From: JAIVJN01 sp036732565
GTDB lineage: Bacteria; Acidobacteriota; Vicinamibacteria; Vicinamibacterales; UBA2999
DNA length: 7,913 nucleotides
Assembly (NCBI GenBank): GCA_036732565.1
Contig: DAINCF010000337.1
Span: 1 to 7,913, forward strand
Direction: 5' to 3'
Shown in pieces: positions 1-6,632 of this stretch (the first letter of the stretch is position 1; each line of letters starts with the position of its first letter). A program made the translations under genes and the position numbers. The notes beneath the pieces were generated by a model that worked only from the letters and a program-made list of their open reading frames with translations, did no database searches and was not told the DNA's origin.

Positions 1-887
1 GTTGGTTCGACGCGGGCGAGCGCCCGTTCGATGGCTGCCATGATTGACGCACGCGTGGCAAACGGCGCGACACCCGTCAGCAGCTCGTAGAGCACCAGAC
101 CCAAACTGTATTGATCGCTGGCCGTACCGACGGCCTGGCCGGTCAGCTGTTCCGGGCTCGCGTAGGCCGGCGTCAACGGCGCCGGCGTCATCGTCGACAA
201 CCGCTCTGGCTGCAGCAGCGTGGCCGTGCCGAAGTCGACCACTTTGACGTGCCCATCGGAGGCGACCAGGATGTTCGACGGCTTCAGGTCGCGATGCAGC
301 ACCAGGTTGCGATGCGCGAACGCCACGCCGCGGGACACGTCGGCGAAGAGACGAAGACGCCCGGCGATGTCGAGCCGGTGCCGATCGCAATACTGATCGA
401 TCGGCTGGCCTTCGACGTACTCCATCACCAGGTACGGCTCGCCGAGGCCGGTCACACCGCCATCGAGAAGACGGGTCAGCGTCGAGTGCTCGAGCGCGGC
501 GAGGATCTGGCGCTCCGCTTTGAACTGAGCGACCAACGCGGGATCCGACAGCCGGAGGTCCATGATCTTGATGGCCACGCGTTGGCGGAACTGATCGTCG
601 GCTCGATGCGCCTCGTAGACCGCCGCCATGCCACCACGGGCGATCAGGCGATCGACCTGATAGCTGCCCAACCGGAGTCCGACGTGGGGATTGACCGGCG
701 CCTCGGTGACGAGCAGGGACTCGTCGGCCGCGAGGAGCCCGAGAACGTCGGCGGCCAGTCCCTGGTCCTCCCCGCAAAGCTGGGACACTCTGGCCCGTCG
801 CTCCGGGCCGGGCGGCACATCGACGGCGGCATGGAAGATTTCTTCGAGCCGATTCCAGCGTGTGACATCCATCTGGCGATCCGTCAT
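1..887 (-). CDS. Serine/threonine protein kinase, PknB-like, N-terminal part (cut by window start)
   Basis: Translating the minus strand from ATG 887-885 gives 295 uninterrupted residues running off the left edge. A non-kinase helical stretch (residues 1-70, RWNRLEEIFHAAVD) resembles the N-terminal segment common in acidobacterial kinases. The Hanks-type kinase domain starts near residue 75. It has a glycine-rich loop IARGGMAAVYEA (82-93), catalytic Lys107 in VAIK, Glu125 as probable helix-C partner, HRDLKPSN (198-205, catalytic Asp200 and Asn205), DFG (218-220), SPE (244-246, in place of APE) and SDQYSLG (257-263). All catalytic residues are present, so it should phosphorylate Ser/Thr on proteins. 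The first and third glycines of the loop are Ala. The C-terminal part is outside the window; relatives often carry a membrane segment and TPR or WD40/beta-propeller sensor repeats there. An alternative start is ATG 872-870 (MDVTRW). No Shine-Dalgarno precedes either start. It is divergent from the ECF sigma gene, a known pairing in Acidobacteriota and Planctomycetes. Confidence 0.95.
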   Translation of the reverse strand, partial: MTDRQMDVTRWNRLEEIFHAAVDVPPGPERRARVSQLCGEDQGLAADVLGLLAADESLLVTEAPVNPHVGLRLGSYQVDRLIARGGMAAVYEAHRADDQFRQRVAIKIMDLRLSDPALVAQFKAERQILAALEHSTLTRLLDGGVTGLGEPYLVMEYVEGQPIDQYCDRHRLDIAGRLRLFADVSRGVAFAHRNLVLHRDLKPSNILVASDGHVKVVDFGTATLLQPERLSTMTPAPLTPAYASPEQLTGQAVGTASDQYSLGLVLYELLTGVAPFATRASIMAAIERALARVEP

Positions 888-890
888 AAT
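862..890 (+). promoter_or_regulatory. Sigma-70-like promoter for the ECF sigma gene, predicting a leaderless mRNA
   Basis: GTGACA (862-867) and CATAAT (885-890) each match 5 of 6 bases of the -35 and -10 consensus, and they are separated by exactly 17 bases. The expected transcription start, about 7 bases after the -10, falls at 897-898, on the A of the sigma-factor ATG. No Shine-Dalgarno lies upstream of that ATG, which agrees with leaderless translation. The whole promoter lies inside the first nine codons of the divergent kinase gene. The match was found by eye and has not been tested statistically. Confidence 0.5.
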
Positions 891-897
891 ATCGTGT

Positions 898-1476
898 ATG
901 GCTGAGCTAGCTGCCGGCAATCTGACGCAGCTCCTACGGCAGTGGAACCAGGGCGACCCTGGGGCCCTCGATCGGGTGGTCCACGAGGTGTACCCGGAGC
1001 TGCGCGCGATGGCGGCCCGCCACCTGCGTCGCGAGCGCCCCGGCACCCTCCAAGCGACCGGCCTGGTCCACGATCTCTACCTGCGCCTGCTGAAACAAGA
1101 AAAAGCGAACTTCGTGAACCGCCGGGCGTTTTTCGGGTTCGCGGCCGGCGCCATGCGCCACATCCTGATCGACCACGCTCGTGCCCGCCGGTCCGAGAAA
1201 CGTGGGGCGGACCGGGTACGTGTGCCGCTGAGCGACGAGCTGTCCTTCGTCGACGCTGACTCCGACGACATCCTCGATCTGCACCAGGCGCTCGAGGAGC
1301 TGGCGGAGATCGATCCGCGGAAAGCGGAGCTGGTCCAGCTATCGGCGTTCCTGGGCTGCGGCCGCAGTGAAGCCGCGGAGCTGCTTGGCATCTCGCTCGC
1401 AACCGCGAAGCGCGATTTCCGCATGGCCCGGGCGTGGCTCGCGCAACGGCTGAATCGACCGATGGCCGAAGACTGA
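898..1476 (+). CDS. ECF-type RNA polymerase sigma factor (kinase-linked, TIGR02999-like)
   Basis: The protein has 192 residues, normal for an ECF sigma factor. Region 2 covers about residues 23-106, with YPELRAMAARHLRRERPGTL followed by LVHDLYLRLL and a basic promoter-melting and -10 recognition segment (AFFGFAAGAMRHILIDHARARRSEKR). Region 4 covers about 128-185 and has a helix-turn-helix (SEAAELLGISLATAKRDFRMARAWL) that should bind the -35 element. The variable linker (107-127) is short and acidic. The RHILIDHARARR and TAKRDFRMARAWL signatures fit the acidobacterial/planctomycetal subfamily often encoded beside Ser/Thr kinases; no anti-sigma factor gene is visible nearby. In that subfamily control is thought to run through the kinase, probably by phosphorylation, which is inference here. 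ATG 898 is chosen because upstream in-frame codons overlap the kinase gene and read SVIISC, unlike the family. The next gene converges from the other strand beyond an inverted repeat. Confidence 0.93.
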   Translation: MAELAAGNLTQLLRQWNQGDPGALDRVVHEVYPELRAMAARHLRRERPGTLQATGLVHDLYLRLLKQEKANFVNRRAFFGFAAGAMRHILIDHARARRSEKRGADRVRVPLSDELSFVDADSDDILDLHQALEELAEIDPRKAELVQLSAFLGCGRSEAAELLGISLATAKRDFRMARAWLAQRLNRPMAED

Positions 1477-1501
1477 CGCCGGCAGAGCCCGCTGCGAACT
1501 T

Positions 1502-1590
1502 GTACGTAGCGCAGGCCTTCAGGCCTGCCTCAGCGGCGAGAGCCGGCCCACCCGCCTTATTTGGCAGGCCTGAAGGCCTGCGCTACGTAC
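1502..1590. repeat. Perfect 28-bp inverted repeat, REPIN/MITE-like dispersed element or terminator
   Basis: The left arm 1502-1529 is the exact reverse complement of the right arm 1563-1590, with a 33-base loop between. Pairing stops at both ends (1501/1591 and 1530/1562). Each arm holds two AGGCCT palindromes (core GCAGGCCTTCAGGCCTGC), so it can also fold locally. Read through, the arms give YVAQAFRPA and GRPEGLRYV, peptides I recall as recurrent spurious translations in acidobacterial genomes, which suggests a dispersed repeat family. It begins 25 bases after the sigma-factor stop, between convergent genes, so it may end transcription from both sides. No target-site duplication or transposase is visible. 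Its copy number cannot be seen from one window. Confidence 0.85.
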
Positions 1591-1778
1591 GCCATCCGTA
1601 CTCTCGCAACGCGCTCTAAGGCACGACGACCGTGACGTCGTTCGACGCTGGGCTCGTGCCTCCGGCGTTCACCGCGTTGTTGGATCGACAAGTTCTGGGC
1701 CTGGGCCGACGGCGCGGCGCTGAGGACCGCGCTCGCGGCGAGCGCCAGCACCGAGAGGAGTCTGCGTCCGTTTCTCAT
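1557..1778 (-). CDS. Small secreted peptide with Sec signal, probably frameshifted
   Basis: ATG 1778-1776 has a strong Shine-Dalgarno (AAGGAG, 1794-1789) ten bases upstream. Residues 1-27 form a textbook signal peptide: basic MRNGRR, a hydrophobic core LLSVLALAASAVLSAA, then an AQA cleavage site before QNL. As read, the frame gives 73 residues with an implausible Arg-rich tail (RGERRRHEPSVERRHGRR), and it ends inside the neighbouring inverted repeat, giving AYVAQAFRPAK. Dropping one C at 1682-1683 switches to a frame ending NAGGTSPASNDVTVVVP with TAG at 1618-1616. That makes a 53-residue precursor with a 26-residue mature peptide, stopping before the repeat. The corrected form is more protein-like and is my preferred reading. 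I do not recognise a family. It follows the TPR-DUF2914 gene on the same strand after 79 bases. It could also be a decayed remnant of a longer exported protein. Confidence 0.5.
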   Translation of the reverse strand: MRNGRRLLSVLALAASAVLSAAPSAQAQNLSIQQRGERRRHEPSVERRHGRRALERVARVRMAYVAQAFRPAK

Positions 1779-1782
1779 TTGG

Positions 1783-1795
1783 GGAGATCTCCTTT
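1783..1795 (-). promoter_or_regulatory. Strong ribosome binding site inside a 10-bp palindrome
   Basis: On the minus strand AAAGGAG precedes ATG 1778-1776 by ten bases, the best Shine-Dalgarno in the left half of the window. It decides the start of the small secreted peptide against longer upstream readings of the same frame. Part of the site lies in the perfect palindrome GGAGATCTCC (1783-1792), so mRNA pairing, within or between molecules, might mask it. That regulatory idea is speculative. Confidence 0.65.
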
Positions 1796-1857
1796 CGAGA
1801 AGGCCTCGATCGGACAAACGAGAACGGACGCAAACCGGGCTCATGGCCCGACGGCGC

Positions 1858-2961
1858 TCAGCGGACGCTGAAGCGCTGTTGGTGCAACACCTCGCCGTCG
1901 GCGGTGGTGATCTCGACTCGCCAGTCCTCACCGCCATCCACCGCCTGCTGGCTGTAGGTGCGATAGCCTTCGTTCGCGCTGGCGCGAATTTTCAGCGGCA
2001 CCGACTTTTGCAGCGTGTCTCCTCGGTACCAGCGATGCATGACGGTCGCATCGCGCGGCGACCGGACCCGTGTGTAGAACACGACTCTGCCCGGCGCGAC
2101 GGAGTCGCCCGCCGGATTGCATTGCCAGCTTCCGCCGCTCGTCGACAGCGTCCGGCACACGTCCACGGTGGCGAGGCTGATGCCGTTCGCCGAGACCGTT
2201 GCGGGCGCCTCGACCGGCGGTGGCGCCGATGCACGCTCCGTTGCAGCGGGTGCGGTGGGTGCCGCGGGAGGTGGAGTGGGCGTCGCAGGTCGCGCCGTGG
2301 CAGCAGCGGTCGGCGCGGTCGTCACGGTTTCGCGTGACGACCACGTTCGCGCCACGACGAGCGCGGCGCTCCCGACCATGACCAGGGCGATCGCCGCCCA
2401 CGCAAACGCGCGCGATGCGCGACGCGGTGGAGTTGCCTCAGCCGGAACGGATCTCGCCGTCTCGGGAAGCGGCTCGAACCTCATGGTCAATAGGGCATCG
2501 TCGAAGTGCACGGGCGCGGGGGCGGCGGTGGCTTCTGGCTTGTCTTCTGGCTTGTCTTCTGCCTTGTCTTCGTCCGCGAACAGACCCAGGCCGAGCTCCG
2601 TGTCCTGCTCCGACAACGTCATGAAGGCGGGCGCATCGATCGGTAAGCCGGCCGCGTGGCAGAAGTCCTCGAGGTTTTCTCGGCTCGCCGCGACCATCGG
2701 GTGCTCAGGAGGCAGCGAGACAGCGGTAATCGCCGCCGCCCGACGATAGAACTTCTCCGCGTCGGCCTGCCGTCCGGTCCGCTCCGCGACGATGGCCAGG
2801 TTGTTCAGGGTGTTCGCCAGCTCCGGATGCAGGGGACCGAGCTCGGCTTCCTGAATGCGGGCGGCGTCTCGAAGCAGCTCATCCGCAGACACCAAGTCGC
2901 CGGCCGTTACGGAGCGTTCCGCCGATTCGAGCATGCGATGAGCGTTCGGCAATTCCGACAT
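1858..2961 (-). CDS. TPR - transmembrane - DUF2914 membrane protein
   Basis: From ATG 2961 the protein has 367 residues. Residues 6-95 are TPR-like helices with the TPR_12-type core HPELANTLNNLAIVAERTGRQADAEKFYRRA (46-76), a protein-protein interaction module. An acidic/lysine tandem stretch (EDKAEDKPEDKPE, 131-143) follows. One transmembrane helix (AFAWAAIALVMVGSAALVVA, about 185-204) comes after basic PPRRASR, which predicts the TPR part in the cytoplasm. A Pro/Ala/Thr-rich linker (212-255) then leads to a C-terminal domain (about 262-367) that I assign to DUF2914, from VVFYTRVRSPRDATVMHRWYRGDTLQKSVPLKI and DWRVEITTADGEVLHQQRFSV. DUF2914 has no firm biochemical role and is expected here on the periplasmic side. 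Two cysteines (C269, C281 in this numbering) could pair there. Starts at ATG 2979 or GTG 3015 are also open. ATG 2961 fits the possible -10 at 3009-3004 and a GAGG/GAGAGG upstream. The gene is divergent from the TonB receptor. Confidence 0.88.
   Translation of the reverse strand: MSELPNAHRMLESAERSVTAGDLVSADELLRDAARIQEAELGPLHPELANTLNNLAIVAERTGRQADAEKFYRRAAAITAVSLPPEHPMVAASRENLEDFCHAAGLPIDAPAFMTLSEQDTELGLGLFADEDKAEDKPEDKPEATAAPAPVHFDDALLTMRFEPLPETARSVPAEATPPRRASRAFAWAAIALVMVGSAALVVARTWSSRETVTTAPTAAATARPATPTPPPAAPTAPAATERASAPPPVEAPATVSANGISLATVDVCRTLSTSGGSWQCNPAGDSVAPGRVVFYTRVRSPRDATVMHRWYRGDTLQKSVPLKIRASANEGYRTYSQQAVDGGEDWRVEITTADGEVLHQQRFSVR
2532..2571. repeat. 12-bp in-frame tandem repeat, three copies plus a partial one
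   Basis: The unit CTTCTGGCTTGT occurs at 2532-2543 and 2544-2555. It recurs with one change (G to C at 2562) at 2556-2567, and a four-base start of a further copy follows. On the minus strand it encodes repeated E-D-K-P/A in the TPR-DUF2914 protein. Because the unit is 12 bases, copy-number change by slippage would keep the frame and only alter the charged linker before the membrane helix. Confidence 0.9.
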
Positions 2962-3003
2962 GACCTCTCGTTGCCTCATGCGACCGTCGCCGATAAGTGT
3001 CTC

Positions 3004-3009
3004 ATTGTA
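3004..3009 (-). promoter_or_regulatory. Possible -10 box for the TPR-DUF2914 gene
   Basis: TACAAT on the minus strand (3009-3004) matches 5 of 6 bases of the -10 consensus. A TTGAAA lies upstream but with a 20-base spacer, longer than the usual 16-18, so the -35 match is poor. If used, transcription would start near 2997, leaving ATG 2979 and ATG 2961 as possible starts and excluding GTG 3015. Confidence 0.3.
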
Positions 3010-3133
3010 GACCACACCCGCCTCATGTGTTTCAACGCGCGCGCGTGGTCACGACTGAGTAACGGCCGTGTGCCGACACGTCGACAAGTTTCGCGTAACG
3101 TCGGGTCAAGAGCCAGTTCATTTGGAGACCACG

Positions 3134-6100
3134 ATGACTTCCCCGTCTTGTATTCGACTGTCCCTGATCTGCTGCGTGTTGGTGTCGGTCGTGATCGTGG
3201 AGCCGGCGCGCGGTCAGACGACGGCGGCGTCGCTGACGGGAACGATTCGAGACGCGAGCGGCAGCGTCGTGCCGGGCGCGAACGTCACCATCGTGAACGC
3301 CGCCACCGAAGCCGTGAGCTGGGAGGGCACGACCGACGAGAACGGCAACTACCTCGCGCCGTCGCTGCCGGTCGGCACCTACAACGTCACCGTCTCGCTC
3401 CAGGGTTTCAAGACGATCGCGACGCGCGGGCTGCGCTTGGAGGTCAGTCAGCGCGCGAGGCTCGACAACGTGCTGGAGCTGGGGCAGCTCGACGAAACCA
3501 TCACGGTCGTGGGCGCGGCCGAGGCTCGGCTCGAGACCGAGGATTCGTCGATGGGTCTCGTCATCGACACGTCGCAGGTGCAGGGGCTCCCGCTGCCGGG
3601 GCGCAACGTGCTCAACCTTGCTGACGTTGGCCGGCGGTGTGTCCAGCGGCGGCGCGGCGACGGGCATCACGTCCTCGCAGCTCTCGATCAATGGCAGCCG
3701 TACGCTCAACAGCGAGTTCACGATCGATGGCGTCTCCGTCGTCTCCGGATCGACCGGTGCTCCGGGACGGCTGCCGTCGACGGAAGCGATCCGTGAGTTC
3801 AAAGTGCTGGCGGCCAGCTACTCCGCGGAGTACGGGCGTAGTGCGGGCGGCACCATCAGCGCTGTCACCGATTCCGGCAGCAATCGCTTCTCGGGGGGCG
3901 CCTGGGAGTATTTCCGTCACGAGAAGCTGAACGAGAACAACTACTTCAACGAGCTGCGCGGTCAGGCCAAGCCGGTCGATCGCTACAACCAGTTCGGCTT
4001 CAAGACCGGCGGGCCGGTCAAGCTTCCTGGATACGACGGCAGCAGCAAGACGTTCTTCTTCGGCGTCTACGAAGGATTGCGACGCACGCAGCCGGCGACG
4101 GTGACGTCGACTATTCCCGATGAACGGTTCCGCATTGGCGATTTCTCCGCGTCGCCGGTGGCGATCGTCGATCCGTTGACGGGCCAGCCGTTCCCGGGCA
4201 ACGTCATCCCGCAGGATCGCATCGACCCTGCCGCTCGCAAGATCATGGCGCTGCTGCCAGCCCCGAACTCGTCGGGCAGCGCCGACGCCGCCAACGGCCG
4301 CCGCACCAACAACTACGTCAACGACCTGAGCAACAAGCCCAAGGAGGACGAGCTCACGCTGCGCGTCGACCACAATCTGGCGACGAGCTCCCGGCTGAAC
4401 GTCCGCTACACGCAATACAGCTTGTTCTCGCCCAGCGCGCCGACGATGCCGGGCCCGCTCAACAACTCGGCCAATGACAGCGACACCAAGGGGTATCAGG
4501 TCTCGGCCGGCTGGACCCAGGTCTGGTCGCCGTCGGTGGTGACCGAGACGACCTTCGGATTCCTCCGTGACGATCCGGTCTTCGATCCGCCGACGCTCGG
4601 CATCAACGTCCAGGACGTGTTCGGCATCGCCCGATCGGCGTTCGCGGCGGCGCCGCGCTTTCGCATGACCACCGGCTGGCGCGAGCTCGGCAACAACGAG
4701 AACACCTATCGGCGTCAGATCAACAACAACTACCAGCTCGCCTCGTCGGTCACGTGGATCCGCGGCGCGCAGACGATCAAGTCCGGCGTCCAGTACCGAC
4801 TGAACGAGTTCGACGTCTTCAACCCCGGCGGCCTGTTCACCGGCGTTTACGATTTCACCGGCGAGATCACGTCGAGCACGAGAGCCGCGGGCAATCCGGT
4901 GAATGCGCTGGCCGACTTCCTACTCGGCCAGGTCAAGACGGCGTCCTACGACTTGCCGCAGCCCGAGAACGGGCGCCGCAACTACAACCTCGGGCTGTTC
5001 GTCCAGGATGATTGGAAGGTGAGCTCGAAGCTCACGCTCAACCTGGGCCTGCGCTACGAGTACGAGTCGCCGATGTGGATCGACAACGACGTCCACTCGC
5101 GGCTGGATATCGATCCTGGATCCGTGGGGCGGCTCCTGGTCGCCGGAGAGAACGCCTCACGGACGCTCGACCTCGAGGGCGACAAGGTGAACTTCGCGCC
5201 GCGCGTCGGCGGCGCCTACTCGCTCAACGACAAGACGGTGCTGCGCTCGGCGTTTGGCCTGTTCTTCGGTCAGATCTTCTCCAACCTCGGTGGAATCGTG
5301 CTGTATCCGGGCTTCACGGTGACCCGCGACTTCTCGAGCCGGGGCACGGGCGTCCCTCAGCCGTTCACGCTGAGCGAGGGGCATCCGCTCGATGCGGTGC
5401 AGAACGGCGATCCATTTCTGGTCGAGCGCAACGCCACGCCGCAACAGCCGTTGGTGGACAACAGCAATCAGTTCGGCAGCGTGAGCCCGCTGCCGTACTC
5501 GATGCAATGGAACGCCGGCATCCAACGCGAGCTCTGGGGAGGCACGATCGTCGATCTCAGCTACGTCGGCTCGCGCGGCATGAACCTGCCGGTGGTGCGG
5601 AACTTCAACACCGTGCCGTTCGATCGGTTGGAAGACGTCGAGCGCGCGAACAGTGGTCTCGTCACGCAGCAGAACCGACCCAATCCCAACGTCAGCTCGT
5701 TCGCCGCCTTCGTCCACGAAGGGACGTCCGATTACCACTCGGCGCAGGTCCGCGTGAGCCGCAGGTTCAGCGAGCGTCTCGGGTTCCAGAGCGCCTACAC
5801 GCTGGCGCGGTCGACCGACGATGGCAGCGGCATCTTCAACTTCTCGCAGCCGAACGGACTCGAGCTCGGGGATCTCGCGGGCGCCGTCGATCCCGACGTC
5901 AACCGCGGTCCGAGCGCGCTCGATCGCACGCACACGTTCGCCGGTGCGATTCAGTACACGACCAGCGCGCCCTGGGCGGTGCTCCGCGACATTCAGCTCA
6001 ACGCGATCGTCATTGCCCGCTCGGGGATACCAAGCCGCATCACGCAGACCAACCTGACGGACTGGAACCGCATGCCGGCGCTGCCGGGGGCCAGCGCGTT

Positions 6101-6566
6101 GCAGCAGCGGCCCAACCTGATCGGCAACATCGATCAGCTGCGCGTGCCCGGCCGCGTCCAGGACGGCACCGGGATCCGCTACATGATCCCGCCGACCGAT
6201 CCGAACTTCCCGCTCGCGCCATCGGGGCCGGTGTTCGCGAACATCAACGGGGTGCGCACGCTCGTCCTGCCGTTCACCGGCGTGGGCACGCTCGGCCGCG
6301 GCGTCATGCGCGATCCGGGCGAGTTCAACATCGACTTCGCCATCGCGCGCCGCTTTCCACTCGGCAGCCGTATGGGCATCACGTTCCGCGGCGAGGCCTT
6401 CAACCTGCTCAACACTGTCAACCTGAATGGCCCGGGCGCCAACAACAACCTGGTGGTCGCAACCAACGCGGCGGGCCAACCGGTCTTCAACGCGCCAAAC
6501 TTCGGCCTGATCACCACGGCGAAGGCGGCCCGCTTCATCCAGCTCGTCACGCGATTCGATTTCTGA
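3134..6566 (+). CDS. Oar-like TonB-dependent outer-membrane receptor, split by a one-base frameshift
   Basis: ATG 3134 follows GGAG (3124-3127) at six bases. Residues 1-27 are a signal peptide (hydrophobic CIRLSLICCVLVSVVIV, cut before QTTAA). Residues 32-118 form a carboxypeptidase-regulatory-like beta-sandwich (GTIRDASGSVVPGANVTIVN, then DENGNYLAPSLPVGTYNVTV). The plug follows, with GLPLPGRNVLNL, INGSRTLNSEFTIDG and EFKVLAASYSAEYGRSAGG. The rest is the beta-barrel, with typical strand and turn motifs (NLGLFVQDDWKVSSKLTLNLGLRYEYESP, SYVGSRGMNLP, FRGEAFNLLNTVN), ending in a C-terminal Phe (QLVTRFDF) as expected for barrel assembly. Frame 2 is left at codon 162. CCTTGCTGACG at 3616-3626 must lose one T to give NVLNLLTLAGGV, after which frame 3 is open to TGA 6564-6566. 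Restored length is about 1143 residues, normal for the family; unrepaired, translation stops at 3796 after 220 residues. The substrate is unknown; relatives are proposed to import glycans or other large nutrients using TonB energy. Either a pseudogene or a sequence error. Confidence 0.93.
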
Positions 6567-6593
6567 GCAAAGAAATTCACGACCAACGATTGC

Positions 6594-6626
6594 GCAGATA
6601 AGGGTTGGCCGCAGATGGACGCAGAT
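6594..6626. repeat. Short GCAGAT-containing repeat fragment
   Basis: GCAGAT occurs three times, at 6594, 6611 and 6621, and the last two are exactly ten bases apart (GCAGATGGACGCAGAT). The stretch resembles the dispersed 'GCAGATGAACGCAGAT' type of intergenic repeat I recall from several phyla, here as a short, degenerate copy. It fills most of the 66-base gap between the convergent TonB receptor and Skp-like genes. No clear terminator hairpin was found there. Confidence 0.45.
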
Positions 6627-6632
6627 TTCGCT

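Noticed and set aside
111..905. Plus-strand open frame of 264 residues
   Set aside because: It lies antisense to the Ser/Thr kinase, whose motifs (HRDLKPSN, DFG) are unambiguous. The plus-strand translation has no recognisable domain and is a GC-rich shadow.
1434..1619. Plus-strand small protein containing YVAQAFRPA and GRPEGLRYV
   Set aside because: It is a readthrough of the 28-bp inverted repeat and overlaps the end of the sigma-factor gene; it has no ribosome site.
3035..3046. 12-bp alternating palindrome ACGCGCGCGCGT between the TPR and TonB genes
   Set aside because: It is a simple CG run in GC-rich DNA with no matching second site; not enough to call an operator.
5157..6479. Minus-strand open frame of 440 residues
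   Set aside because: It is antisense to the TonB barrel, with a composition typical of GC-rich antisense frames and no start-site signals.
3618..6566. A separate receptor gene starting at TTG 3618
   Set aside because: TTG here is the continuation of NVLNL-LTLAGG inside the plug domain. The product would lack a signal peptide, so it is the second part of one frameshifted gene.
5012..6601. Plus-strand open frame of 529 residues
   Set aside because: It is a +2 shadow of the TonB barrel, Arg/Pro/Gln-rich with no domain. The barrel frame carries the family motifs.
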